This document shows positions 54,437 to 63,063 of a stretch of DNA of 64,000 nucleotides, one piece after another. Source of the DNA: Pseudomonas urmiensis. Its GTDB lineage: Bacteria; Pseudomonadota; Gammaproteobacteria; Pseudomonadales; Pseudomonadaceae. Made by a program: the position numbers and the translations under genes. Numbering within the stretch: position 1 is the stretch's first letter; every line of letters starts with the position of its first letter. The notes beneath the pieces were generated by a model. It did no database searches. It had not been told where the DNA came from and saw only the letters and a list, made by a program, of their open reading frames with translations. The stretch is from positions 4,779,001 to 4,843,000 of the forward strand of contig NZ_JABWRE020000001.1 of NCBI RefSeq assembly GCF_014268815.2, written 5' to 3'.

Positions 54437-55003
54437 TCAGGCAGCTGGTTGGCCAGCGATAACTTCCAGCTTGGGCACCATGCGGATGGCCTTCGAGAAG
54501 TTGGCGAGGTTCACGGAAGTCTTGGTGACGATGCGATGCAGCTCTTCTACCTTGTCGGCAGGTGCATCGGTGTGGATGCGCACCACGTAACTCATCTCGT
54601 CGAAGCCTGGGTTGACGCTTTCGTCCAGGCCCAGGAAACCACGGAGATCCAGTTCACCACTGGTCTCGATTTCCAGGCTGTGGATGGTGATACCCATGAC
54701 TGAAGCGTTCACCACGTAGCCAACGGAGAGACAGGCGTTCAGACCCGAGATGAGCAGTTCCTGCGGGTTGGGGGCAGAGTTGGTTCCCAGCAGTTCCAAC
54801 GGTTCATCAGCTGCGATCTGGACATTTCGTGGGTAGTCGGTACCGCTCAAGTGAAAGAGGTCGACGGTGGCCACGGTGCGGGTCTGATGCTCCCACTTGG
54901 TGTTGATTTTGAAGCGCGCGTGACGCTTGGCTGGATCCTCAGCGACGCCCTGTGCAAAGGCTTGCAGAGCAGGGATGTCGATACCGTTGAGATGCTTGTC
55001 CAT
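54437..55003 (-). CDS. OsmC family protein
   Basis: A 188-residue protein with the OsmC/Ohr fold: PNPQELLISGLNACLSVGYVVNA around the peroxidatic Cys, then a second half with FDEMSYVVRIHTDAPADKVEEL. Only one cysteine is present, so the resolving Cys of true OsmC/Ohr peroxidases is missing. Start is ATG 55003, 7 nt after AGAGGA. Confidence 0.85.
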   Translation of the reverse strand: MDKHLNGIDIPALQAFAQGVAEDPAKRHARFKINTKWEHQTRTVATVDLFHLSGTDYPRNVQIAADEPLELLGTNSAPNPQELLISGLNACLSVGYVVNASVMGITIHSLEIETSGELDLRGFLGLDESVNPGFDEMSYVVRIHTDAPADKVEELHRIVTKTSVNLANFSKAIRMVPKLEVIAGQPAA

Positions 55004-55070
55004 TTTCAAATCCTCTTAAATTCGTGGATAAAAGATCAAAATCACGAGGCACCCGAAGGTGATCACCTGG

Positions 55071-55742
55071 TTAGTGCGAGCAGCCAGTGATTGAACAGCT
55101 GGTGGCACTGATTGCCTCTTCGTCACTTGAAAGCTCTTCCATCGCAGCACGGAGCACTTTGGTAAACACTGCCGGCTCCTGTGCACCGGAGATGTAGCGG
55201 TTGCCGTTGATCACGAACAAAGGAATGCCGGTACCTAGTCCGTTCACTGCTGCTTCATCTCTCAGGATTGCGGCTTGCGCCGAATCGAAATCAACGAGGT
55301 CGTTTGCCCCCACCTCTGTCGCCAGGTCCCGCAAGACCCGTTCGTCGAAGATATTCCTTCCCTCAGTCGTTCCGGCCAGATAAAGCCGCTCGACATAGCG
55401 CGCCTGCAGAGCCGGGTCGGAAATCGCCTTCACGTACTGGTGAGCGGCGGAGGTATCCCCGAAGCGCATGACGTCAAACCGGTAGTCCAGCCCTTCAAGT
55501 GCAGCACTTTCTCGCACGGCTTCCATGAATACGTCCGCTCGCGCTTGGCTTCCGGTTTTCTGTACCAAAGCCTCGTTGAAAGAGATCGGGGTCATGCCTC
55601 TGGCCAGGCGGTACGCACGCGGCACGATCTCAACTTCGATCTCATCCTTGAGATCATCAATAGCCTGACCCAAGCGCTTCTTTGCTATCCAGCACCAGGG
55701 ACAGACAAAGTCGGACCAGACTTCAACCGTAATTTTCTTCAT
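55071..55742 (-). CDS. DsbA family oxidoreductase (FrnE-like)
   Basis: A 223-residue cytosolic thioredoxin-fold protein. The active site CPWC lies at residues 14-17 in SDFVCPWCWIAKKRL, with the cis-Pro loop TGIPLFVING near 173. FrnE-type proteins isomerise disulfides and assist in oxidative stress. An extra C-terminal tail has two cysteines (SCSITGCSH). It is in the same unit as OsmC and the old yellow enzyme. Confidence 0.87.
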   Translation of the reverse strand: MKKITVEVWSDFVCPWCWIAKKRLGQAIDDLKDEIEVEIVPRAYRLARGMTPISFNEALVQKTGSQARADVFMEAVRESAALEGLDYRFDVMRFGDTSAAHQYVKAISDPALQARYVERLYLAGTTEGRNIFDERVLRDLATEVGANDLVDFDSAQAAILRDEAAVNGLGTGIPLFVINGNRYISGAQEPAVFTKVLRAAMEELSSDEEAISATSCSITGCSH

Positions 55743-55789
55743 AGAATCTCCTCTCTATCTGTCTCTGCTGGATAAGCTGCGAAAGCCAC

Positions 55790-56140
55790 TTAGCTCTGAG
55801 GTTTGCTGTCCATGGCATCCAGGACATGCGTGCTGTAAACCACCGCAGCACCGGCGTTCATGTTCACGGCCACACCGAGCGCCTCGGCAACTTCCTCGGT
55901 GGTGATGCCGAGCTTCTTGGCTTCTGCAGCGTGGAAAGCAATGCAACCATCGCAGCGCGTGGTGACAGCGACAGCAAGCGAGATCAGCTCACGGGTCTTG
56001 GCGTCGAGGTGATTGGTTTTGTTGCCGGCATTACCGAGCATTGCCACGCCCCGCAGGGTGTCAGGCGAACGTGTGCCAAACTCTTTCAGGCGGGCGCTTA
56101 CGTCGGTGATGGTTTGTTGCCAGTTAGGCATGCTAGACAT
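55790..56140 (-). CDS. Carboxymuconolactone decarboxylase family protein (AhpD-like)
   Basis: A 116-residue alpha-helical protein with the AhpD-type redox motif CDGCIAFHAAEAKKLG, in which CxxC and His form the peroxidase relay. A lactone decarboxylase role is less likely with this motif. Start 56140 lies after GGTGGTAATC. It is the first gene of the five-gene unit; a candidate operator overlaps its promoter. Confidence 0.88.
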   Translation of the reverse strand: MSSMPNWQQTITDVSARLKEFGTRSPDTLRGVAMLGNAGNKTNHLDAKTRELISLAVAVTTRCDGCIAFHAAEAKKLGITTEEVAEALGVAVNMNAGAAVVYSTHVLDAMDSKPQS

Positions 56141-56147
56141 GATTACC

Positions 56148-56168
56148 ACCCTACTAGTTGATAGGTAT
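56148..56168. promoter_or_regulatory. Candidate TetR operator, site 2
   Basis: CCTACTAGTTGATAGG has inverted arms CCTA/TAGG and shares CTACTAGT with the better palindrome at 57655-57676. It lies just upstream of the AhpD-like gene. Confidence 0.5.
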
Positions 56169-56225
56169 GACTTACCAAAAAATGGGCCGAAACGGGTCGC
56201 GTATCGGCCCCCTTATTCGCAGATA

Positions 56226-56786
56226 TCAGTACTCTGCGATCATCCGAAGAACTGCCATATTTACCATCTCACCGTCCTTGGTAGCCCAGTTAATGAAGCT
56301 CGATCCCTCAAGGATGCTGAGCAACAAGTAAGACTTCTCTCTGGACCCTCGCCCCTGGGGTAACTCACCAGCGGCAATGCCTTCGTCCATCACTCTGGTC
56401 AACCAGGACAACTGAACATCGAAGAAGCGTCGTGTCAGGCGCTGAAGCCCATCTGGCAGCGCAGCCATTTCAGCTGCCAGCGCGCCACACAAAGGCAAAA
56501 GACCACCCTCAGTGCTGGAGTAGAAAAGCACATAGAACGCCTTGAGCCTTTCTTCCGCACCTTTCTGATTGATCTCAATACGCTCGAACTCAGCCTGCAC
56601 TTGCGAAACGTACTCTTCGACGATCGCGATACCCAGGTCTTCCTTTGTCGGGAAGTGGTAATGAATGCTTGCTTTGCGAATACCGACCGCATCAGCAAGA
56701 TCCGCATAGCTGAACGCCGCATAGCCTTTGGTCCGCATCAGTCCTTCAGCGGCTTGAATTAACGCGTCCCGTGTTGCCAGTGCCAT
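56226..56786 (-). CDS. TetR family transcriptional regulator
   Basis: A 186-residue repressor-type protein. The N-terminal helix-turn-helix (about 5-50) contains FSYADLADAVGIRKASIHYHFPTKEDL; the rest is the helical ligand and dimer domain with GLLPLCGALAAEMAALP. AGGAGA lies 4 nt before the ATG at 56786. It probably responds to a reactive or quinone-like compound and controls its own unit with the SDR gene and the AhpD-led unit. Confidence 0.9.
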   Translation of the reverse strand: MALATRDALIQAAEGLMRTKGYAAFSYADLADAVGIRKASIHYHFPTKEDLGIAIVEEYVSQVQAEFERIEINQKGAEERLKAFYVLFYSSTEGGLLPLCGALAAEMAALPDGLQRLTRRFFDVQLSWLTRVMDEGIAAGELPQGRGSREKSYLLLSILEGSSFINWATKDGEMVNMAVLRMIAEY

Positions 56787-56847
56787 ACATTCTCCTGCCT
56801 TCATCGCCCGACCAGAAAAGAGCGATTCCGGCCACTACTCAGACAGT

Positions 56848-57633
56848 TTACTTCCCTTGCTTGCGGGCGGCCATGACCCCACCGTCCACGTCCCACACTG
56901 CGCCGGTCACCCAAGACGCCTTGTCAGAGAGCAAGAACACAATGGACTCAGCCACATCCCGTGGGGTGCCGTTGCGACCCAGCGGGTGGAAGTTGTTGAA
57001 ATCATTCAGCGCGCCTGCCAATTGCTCACCAGGGATGAAACGCTCGAAGATCTTGGTTTCCACAATGCCTGGGCTGACCGAGTTGACGCGAATGCCGTGC
57101 TGCGCCAGCTCGCCTGCCGCGTGCGTGGTCAGGGCATCCAGGCCCATTTTGGCCATGGAGTAGGCCGACGCTGGAACACCTTCGACGGCTTGGCGCGCAG
57201 CCACAGCAGTGACGTTCACGATCGAGCCAGGTTTGCCCTGAGCTACCAGCTGTGCTGCCACCTGACGGGTCAGGAAGAAGACAGCGCGGTTCAGGTTGAG
57301 GAAGTTGTCGTAATCCTCCAGCGAGTGCTCGATGAAAGCTTTCGGGTAGTAGATACCCGCGGAATTGACCATCAGGTCAATGTCCTTGTGGCTGGTGGCC
57401 AATTTCTCGATCAGTGCCTGGACACTGACAAAATCGGTCAAGTCGACCGCGTAGGCTACGACCTTATCTTCGCCAGCAACGGCAGCCAGTTGTTGGCGTG
57501 CTGCTTCGGCTTTCTCAGGGCGGTTACCCACGATCACCACCGAACCACCTTGCTCGGCGACCATCTGTGCGGTTTCCAGACCGATACCGCTCGTTCCACC
57601 TACCACCAGAAGCTTGCGACCTTTGAACTGCAT
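56848..57633 (-). CDS. Short-chain dehydrogenase/reductase
   Basis: A 261-residue SDR with cofactor motif GGTSGIG (12-18), NSAG near 90, catalytic Tyr and Lys in YSMAK near 155 and the closing [11 protein letters not shown]. The Gly motif followed by an Arg (GNRPEKA) favours NADP. The gene lies 61 bp upstream of the TetR gene and directly behind the better operator, so it may be the main target gene. Confidence 0.9.
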   Translation of the reverse strand: MQFKGRKLLVVGGTSGIGLETAQMVAEQGGSVVIVGNRPEKAEAARQQLAAVAGEDKVVAYAVDLTDFVSVQALIEKLATSHKDIDLMVNSAGIYYPKAFIEHSLEDYDNFLNLNRAVFFLTRQVAAQLVAQGKPGSIVNVTAVAARQAVEGVPASAYSMAKMGLDALTTHAAGELAQHGIRVNSVSPGIVETKIFERFIPGEQLAGALNDFNNFHPLGRNGTPRDVAESIVFLLSDKASWVTGAVWDVDGGVMAARKQGK

Positions 57634-57654
57634 GATGATGTCCTCTGTTCGTTT

Positions 57655-57676
57655 GTCTATCTACTAGTAGGTAGAC
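57655..57676. promoter_or_regulatory. Candidate TetR operator, site 1
   Basis: A 22-bp palindrome with one mismatched pair: half-sites GTCTATCTACT and AGTAGGTAGAC. It is 22 bp upstream of the SDR start codon, where a TetR repressor would block RNA polymerase. Confidence 0.7.
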
Positions 57677-57953
57677 TATTCCTCGATCTGACGAGTGTCA
57701 AGCTACCGCTGATCGGCGAAGCCGGATGGAAGCGAATCAGGTGAGGTGGGCTACATGCTTGGTGCCGGCGCAGGGAGCGGGATCAGATTCCCTTTTTCGA
57801 GGCGCGGCCTACGTAGTTCTACGCAGCCTGCGCCCGTAGTACTGCGCATTTTCTTGTGGACGCAGGACGGCGAGAGTGTCGCCGTCCTTATCAGGGCACA
57901 CACAACAACAAAAGCCGTCGCCGGGTTTACGACCCGCGACAGGAGAAAATTCG
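57677..57953 (+). promoter_or_regulatory. Captured cstA leader with hairpin and Crc/Hfq-type motif
   Basis: Upstream of the cstA fragment lie a 10-bp stem (AGGACGGCGA at 57864-57873, TCGCCGTCCT at 57879-57888) and AACAACAA at 57904-57911. The latter fits the AANAANAA motif for Crc/Hfq translational repression. AGGAG follows at 57941. The set looks like an intact control region of a carbon-starvation gene. Confidence 0.5.
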
Positions 57954-58172
57954 ATGACCACACTGGCTACCCGAATTGCCTGGTTCGCCGTCGCCTTGCT
58001 GGGTGCGTTTGCTCTAGGCACCCTGGCATTGCGCAGAGGCGAAGCCATCAGCGCTCTCTGGATCGTGACCGCTGCCGTCGCCATCTACCTGATTGCCTAC
58101 CGCTACTACAGCTTGTTCATCGCCAACAAGACGTCGCGACTTACCAGGCTATTGGGGAGAGTGACCGGATGA
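57954..58172 (+). pseudogene. cstA: cstA 5' fragment (carbon starvation protein A, truncated)
   Basis: A 72-residue frame whose first 59 residues match the N-terminus of CstA/peptide transporter: WFAVALLGAFALGTLALRRGE, then SALWIVTAAVAIYL and YRYYSLFIANK. Two membrane segments are complete. After ANK the sequence leaves the family (TSRLTRLLGRVTG) and stops; a full CstA is about 690 residues. The native-looking ribosome site AGGAG is kept 8 nt before the ATG. A remnant left by recombination is the simplest reading. Confidence 0.8.
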
Positions 58173-58330
58173 CATTGAAGTTTCGGAAGCCGGTGTAATG
58201 ACGCAATAGCGGTGGGGCAAGCTAGCCTGGACAGTTTGTTTCTCAATTCTCTTCAGTGGGAATAGTTGGGTTTAACCTAGCTGGGACACATACCCCCATC
58301 AGACCCGTACGAATTAACCAAGGAAGCACT

Positions 58331-58735
58331 ATGCCTGTTTTCAACGCACACATCCCTAAGGGCCGCTTTTCGAGTGATGAGAAGCGGGCTATTGCCGACG
58401 CCCTCAACCAGTCTCTCGTCCAAGGTTTGGGGATACCAGAGGGTGACCGCTTCGTGATGCTCAGCGAGCATGGTCCCGATGAGTTGTTCCTGCATCCGAC
58501 TTTCATGGAAATGAACCGTGATCCGGCTCAGGCGATGATTATCACTGTTCTGGTTGGCGCTCACCGACCTCTTGAGGACAAGCGCAAGCTCGCTGCCGCG
58601 ATTAACCGCTTGGTTGTCGATGCTACAGGAGTGTCACCTGACGACATCTTCATCTCGTTGGTACCTGTGCCAAATGAGAACTTCTCATTTGGCCGTGGTG
58701 AACTTCAGCTAGCGGAAGGCGGGCCGAAGTGGTAA
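58331..58735 (+). CDS. Tautomerase family protein
   Basis: A 134-residue protein starting MPVFNAHIPKGRFSSDEKRAIADAL, so Pro2 is available as catalytic base. It is double the length of 4-OT subunits and fits the tautomerase_3 / MIF-like group (MIITVLVGAHRPLEDKRKLAAAINRLV). AAGGAAGCACT precedes the ATG. It is near, but divergent from, the electrophile-defence unit. Confidence 0.83.
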   Translation: MPVFNAHIPKGRFSSDEKRAIADALNQSLVQGLGIPEGDRFVMLSEHGPDELFLHPTFMEMNRDPAQAMIITVLVGAHRPLEDKRKLAAAINRLVVDATGVSPDDIFISLVPVPNENFSFGRGELQLAEGGPKW

Positions 58736-58895
58736 CCCATGAAGCACTCTTTTATGAGATGGCTCGCCAGCCCCCCCAACACTGATTGTTTCTTGCCGCG
58801 TTATTGATGACTGCCACCAAGACCGACCATCCGCTATGGGTCGAATGCGGTCATCCACGACAGGCAGCTATCGACCCATAACTGCCGTTGAAAAA

Positions 58896-59570
58896 TCAGT
58901 GGTATTGATCATTTCCTGAGGCTGACGCGAACCCTGTGGGTATTTCCAGACGACTGGCCAGAGGAGAAAGCGAGATAACGGCTCGCAAGGCCTCATGATT
59001 GGGATCAGACCATGCCAGATCCTGTAAATCGTTGAGCGCGCGCTGCGTTGGAATTGATTGAAGGGCTTGCGTCGTTGCGTCGTACACAAAGGCGTAGAGA
59101 CCTTTCTCAATCGCCCTAGAGACCTGGCGGTGCCAATTAAAATTTCCACCATCTGTCATCGTGTCCGCTTCTAGGAAGATGTCGTAGTGCTGAACGATGT
59201 AGTTGAAAAGCACCTTCTGCGAAATATCGCGGAGAGCTAGGGAATGACGGTTACTCGCCGATCGCCAGATTGAGTTGCGCGCAAGGAGTCGGCTACTGAC
59301 TCCTGGGACATACACGAGCGTAACCTTGTCGTAAAAGGCCACTGACATCTCGATATCGTCGACCAAGGCGATTTCGAACTCATTCTTTCCCGGTCCCAGC
59401 CTACGGTCAACACGAACCAAACGATAGCGAGGGTCAGCCCTAAGACCTGCCAGCTCATTGATCTCGCTCACCCCGTCAGCCGCTGTGAGCGCCGTGTAGA
59501 AAGCAGAGTTGTCAGCTGTGCGTGAGAGTAACGCTGATAGAGCACCACGCTCTTGGGCTGCAAGGGACAT
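58896..59570 (-). CDS. Hypothetical protein in the island
   Basis: A 224-residue soluble protein (MSLAAQERGALSALLSRTADNSAFYTALTAADGV...) with a mixed alpha/beta look. It contains a stretch YDIFLEADTMTDGGNFNWHRQVSRAIEKGLYAFVYDA that might belong to a catalytic domain. I do not recognise the family. It lies between the tautomerase gene and the TnsE-like gene. It ends in a polar tail. Codon use is like the rest of the island. Confidence 0.65.
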   Translation of the reverse strand: MSLAAQERGALSALLSRTADNSAFYTALTAADGVSEINELAGLRADPRYRLVRVDRRLGPGKNEFEIALVDDIEMSVAFYDKVTLVYVPGVSSRLLARNSIWRSASNRHSLALRDISQKVLFNYIVQHYDIFLEADTMTDGGNFNWHRQVSRAIEKGLYAFVYDATTQALQSIPTQRALNDLQDLAWSDPNHEALRAVISLSPLASRLEIPTGFASASGNDQYH

Positions 59571-59889
59571 GTCGGAGTCTCTATGAGAACCATCGTCAGT
59601 GGCCTACAAGCTATCCGACGGCCCCAGATTCCACAATCGTTCGAGCGGGATACAACCTGCTTTGCCTCAAAGGTCCCACCGGGGGGCCAGGTGATCAAGC
59701 AACACCTCTGGGCTTGACCACCTGAAGACGGCAAATGGATAGCCACCCCTAGCCTCGGAGAGCACATGAAGAATTCGTCCGACAGCCGATACCTCAAGCT
59801 GCAGCACCCAGGCGCTTTTGGCGTCGCGCACAGATTGCCAACTCGATACACTCCACGTGATGGCTATCTAGCATGAGGGAGGATTCGGC
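59571..59889. other. Intergenic region before the TnsE-like gene
   Basis: 319 bp. One minus-strand frame crosses it, but it lacks a ribosome site and protein-like composition. A strong GGGAGGA Shine-Dalgarno for the next gene lies at 59878-59884. No repeats seen. Confidence 0.4.
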
Positions 59890-61617
59890 TTGGTGGAAAA
59901 GGTTCAACGCGTCGATTTTACGCACAAACGTGCTGACCTGAGGCACCCTGATAGCCAGGTCAAACGAATGAAGGGGGACCACCTTGTGTGGTGGTATGGC
60001 CCCATCCAGCAGAACACAAGACCCCGCTCCATCCCCTTGGTGACGGTGTACTTCAGAAAGCTCATCGACGATGAACCTGGCGCTTTCTCGCCGGCCGTTG
60101 TTCCCCTCAGCAGCCTACCGCACTACCGAAAGGGCTCCATCTGGCGCGATGGGAAGTGCATCTCCAGTACAGAGCTGGAGCAAGAACGGTTTGACGTAGA
60201 CTTCAATGAAGGTGGATGGTCACTAACATCCAGAGCCGAGCTGCTTCGGCGAGGCAATGCGCATGTCTTCCACGACAGTGATTATCCGCTGAAATACCCG
60301 CAAGATCACGGCCAACTGCTGAGCTTCAAAATCGGCAAGGATGAAAAGAATCTGCTCATCCCGTGTACCGAGTATTTTGTGCGCGCTTACGCGAGAAACA
60401 TGGAGGTTTGCCGGGCTGTAGCCACCTTACGCTGGTCAGATGTCAGGTCCGTACTTTTTGATGAACCTCGCCGTCACGAGCATCGCTGGCTGGTCAAACC
60501 ATCTCGTCTGATGCGTAATTATGATGCGGTTTTTCTTGCCCACCTGCTTTACGACGACTACGCAGAGCAAGCGGTAAAAAGCATTAATGCCCAGTTCATC
60601 TCGAAAGATCCATCCTCCAAGATATTCCTCAAGGCAACGCCCTGGTTCCAAGGGAAAGGCCAGTTTTTGTGCCGAGGACGCTGGATCAACGGGGGCAACA
60701 CATTTCTGTGCCTGGACCTGGTTGGCTCGAACCAGCCTGATGGGCAGGAAATTGAATGGCAGCGCATGAAGTTCGACAGCAGCGAGGGGCCTGAAGGCGG
60801 TCGCATTGTCCTTCCGCGTCCACTTCGCACAGCCGAAGCTGAGGAGTTTATCGGTGAACACTCCCACGCAGAGCCGGACAGTCATTCCGAAATCATCATC
60901 GTTAAAACACCACCTTTCAAGCTTTTGGGGGCAAAGCGCAAAGTCAAGAAAACGAAGCACGTGATCAAGACGGACCGCGGCCGTCTAGGACCAAAGCCAT
61001 CAGAGGCTTCGTCTCACTCTTCGGGAGAAGGCAGTGGTGCCGGCAAGAATGTCGGCAAACTGGAGCACGGCGCCGAGGCTGAGCTTGAGACCCACGGTTT
61101 TTTGTACGATATCTGGAATGCGTTCAAATCGATCATGGCGGCTAATCCTGACCGGGTGAGTCATGTGAATTGGTACACACCCAGCAGGTTTCGAGAGCAA
61201 AGTCCTCCGAATCTTATTTTGCTGCAACCACCAGTTGAGTGGCCATCTGACGATAAGTCATGCCGTGGATGGGTTTACCTTGATCGAGAAACGGGGCTGC
61301 GTCGCGGCCTGCTGGTGTTGCGCATTCAGGTCGACGGTCAAAATTATTTCTGTTTCGAAATTCAGCCCGATAAGCCTCACAAACCAGCCTACTCTGGCGT
61401 CCTCATGAAATCCCATGTCGCGACTCATGGCGAGTTCGAGGATTTCGTAGAGAAGCTGTGCTCAAGGGTCCGCTTCGTTGTTGGCAGATTCAAGAACATG
61501 GAGTCCTTCTTCCCGACTGGGGCGAAAATCTTCAAACACCACCAGAAAGACGCGAAGGTACTCTATCGAAGCAGGTTGATTAACGCCTTCAAAGAAATTG
61601 GGGTAGAACTCGAGTAG
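59890..61617 (+). CDS. TnsE-like transposition target protein
   Basis: A 575-residue protein. Several blocks line up in order with my memory of Tn7 TnsE: an IP..E..R helix block (LLIPCTEYFVRAYARN), a beta block with FLCRGRWINGGNTFLCLDLVG, a short basic patch (KLLGAKRKVKKTKH), an acidic/Ser-rich linker, and a C-terminal domain starting FLYDIWNAFKSIMA that ends in a helical EDFVEKLCSRVRF block. TnsE directs Tn7 to replicating plasmids and lagging-strand DNA. The start is TTG 59890 (or GTG 59893) after GGGAGGA. It converges on the next gene with no gap. Confidence 0.6.
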   Translation: MVEKVQRVDFTHKRADLRHPDSQVKRMKGDHLVWWYGPIQQNTRPRSIPLVTVYFRKLIDDEPGAFSPAVVPLSSLPHYRKGSIWRDGKCISSTELEQERFDVDFNEGGWSLTSRAELLRRGNAHVFHDSDYPLKYPQDHGQLLSFKIGKDEKNLLIPCTEYFVRAYARNMEVCRAVATLRWSDVRSVLFDEPRRHEHRWLVKPSRLMRNYDAVFLAHLLYDDYAEQAVKSINAQFISKDPSSKIFLKATPWFQGKGQFLCRGRWINGGNTFLCLDLVGSNQPDGQEIEWQRMKFDSSEGPEGGRIVLPRPLRTAEAEEFIGEHSHAEPDSHSEIIIVKTPPFKLLGAKRKVKKTKHVIKTDRGRLGPKPSEASSHSSGEGSGAGKNVGKLEHGAEAELETHGFLYDIWNAFKSIMAANPDRVSHVNWYTPSRFREQSPPNLILLQPPVEWPSDDKSCRGWVYLDRETGLRRGLLVLRIQVDGQNYFCFEIQPDKPHKPAYSGVLMKSHVATHGEFEDFVEKLCSRVRFVVGRFKNMESFFPTGAKIFKHHQKDAKVLYRSRLINAFKEIGVELE

Positions 61618-63063
61618 CTAATCAGAGTGATCACCGCGCTGATAGCTGCTCGCGGACGGCACCCACAGAACCTGCTGCTCATAGGTGACGTTGAAACCCG
61701 CGACCCCTCGATAAACTTGAGGTTGGTACACAAGCGACTTGCGGCTCGCCCTCGTAACACCGTGGAAGTAGGCGAGTCCTTTCACGATCCAGCGCTCTTC
61801 AAAGGTCTCATGCTCCACCTCGCTCAACAGCGCCACCAGTTCCCGCTCCGCCTTTTGTCGCTTAGCTCCTGCCAGCCAGCGTGGGTCCGGCCTCGCCTTA
61901 AGCTCAAGGCCATGGTGCTTGTTTAAGTGCCCAACAAAACCTGTGGCAGCAGCCACCTGACCTGGTGCTCCACGCCAAAACGACTCAAGAGCCTTCTGGC
62001 TAGGCATAGCGCCCAATTTCAGTTGAGCATTTTTCAACAAGTTCGCCGCAGCGCGAGCCGCCAATCTGATTGACCGCAGGTCAGTACCACTGTGCTCCAT
62101 TTTCCCCTTCAGAGCAGCGACATACTCCTTCAGAAGCTGAGCCGACCAGCTGTCAGCAGGTTCCGCCAGAATTGCCTCCAGTCGACGCTGCTCCGTCAGC
62201 TGCTCTCGTATTTCCACACTCACGACGACCTCGCCGACTTCTGTCAGCCAACGCATCGGACTTTCTGCCTTGCGTAGCCCTGCAGCGCCGAAGTGCTGCA
62301 CGAGTTGCTCATAGGACGGCACCGCCCCCCACGTGATATCGAGTGCCAGGAAAAAATGGTAGTGGCCATTGATGCTCAAAGCGGCTTTATGGGCACCAGT
62401 CCGATCTAGGAGCCACTGCCCGAAACGCGCATACCGCCCAGCGATCTGATCGCTACTGAACCCTTTTGCGTTGGTCGCCAAACGCTTATGGAAAAGCCTC
62501 AACCAGTAGCATGTCTCACATTCCCGTCCACGGCCAGCCGGCGTGGGGGCGCCACAAGTGTCGCAAGGGTGTGTAGATAGAGTGCTGCAGGGCTCGCAGC
62601 GTGGCACGCCGTCCTCTCCTGCAGCCAGTACTCGATAGCGCCGGCAACGCGGGCACGTGGCCATCTCTGGACCGCTACATTTGGGACAGCTTTTTAGACC
62701 CGTCACCTTGTTCCTGGCCAATCGCTGGGAGTACTTACCGCATACCTCGCAGGGCTCAGCGGTACGGAAGAAAGGCGTGCAAGCTTTACACACCGGACCA
62801 TAGTCCGAGCGCATGCCTGTTTCAAAATCAAGCCTACCGCAGCGTACACATGCCGCAGAGCGCTCACAGGTGGTGCAGCGCGCGGATAGGTCGAAGGTTG
62901 GAAGCCGAGCGAAGTCACCACACTCTAGGCACATGCGCCGTTTGAACAGGCGCCGATAGCAAGCCTCACAGTAGCGCTTGCCCGCATGAACCTTTTTAGC
63001 GTTGGTCATTTCGCGCCTGCATTCATGGCATTCCGCGCTGGTGCATGCGTCATGAGATGCCAT
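61618..63063 (-). CDS. Zinc-motif-rich protein linked to the transposition genes
   Basis: A 481-residue protein. Its first 185 residues hold twelve C-x2-C pairs (CHEC, CEAC, CLEC, CTTC, CVRC, CKAC, CEVC, CPKC, CPRC, CEPC, CDTC, CETC), enough for six zinc ribbons. The remaining 300 residues are helical and basic (LRSIRLAARAAANLLKNAQLKL, VGHLNKHHGLELKARPDPRWL). It overlaps the end of the TniQ gene by 14 bp, so it should be part of the transposition operon. GAAGGA precedes the ATG at 63063. It may be the fifth gene of a Tn6022-type module; that is inference. Confidence 0.7.
   Translation of the reverse strand: MASHDACTSAECHECRREMTNAKKVHAGKRYCEACYRRLFKRRMCLECGDFARLPTFDLSARCTTCERSAACVRCGRLDFETGMRSDYGPVCKACTPFFRTAEPCEVCGKYSQRLARNKVTGLKSCPKCSGPEMATCPRCRRYRVLAAGEDGVPRCEPCSTLSTHPCDTCGAPTPAGRGRECETCYWLRLFHKRLATNAKGFSSDQIAGRYARFGQWLLDRTGAHKAALSINGHYHFFLALDITWGAVPSYEQLVQHFGAAGLRKAESPMRWLTEVGEVVVSVEIREQLTEQRRLEAILAEPADSWSAQLLKEYVAALKGKMEHSGTDLRSIRLAARAAANLLKNAQLKLGAMPSQKALESFWRGAPGQVAAATGFVGHLNKHHGLELKARPDPRWLAGAKRQKAERELVALLSEVEHETFEERWIVKGLAYFHGVTRASRKSLVYQPQVYRGVAGFNVTYEQQVLWVPSASSYQRGDHSD

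Noticed and set aside
59468..59851. 127-residue minus-strand ORF
   Set aside because: No ribosome site, unnatural composition (many Cys, Arg, Pro), overlaps the start of the hypothetical gene at 58896-59570.
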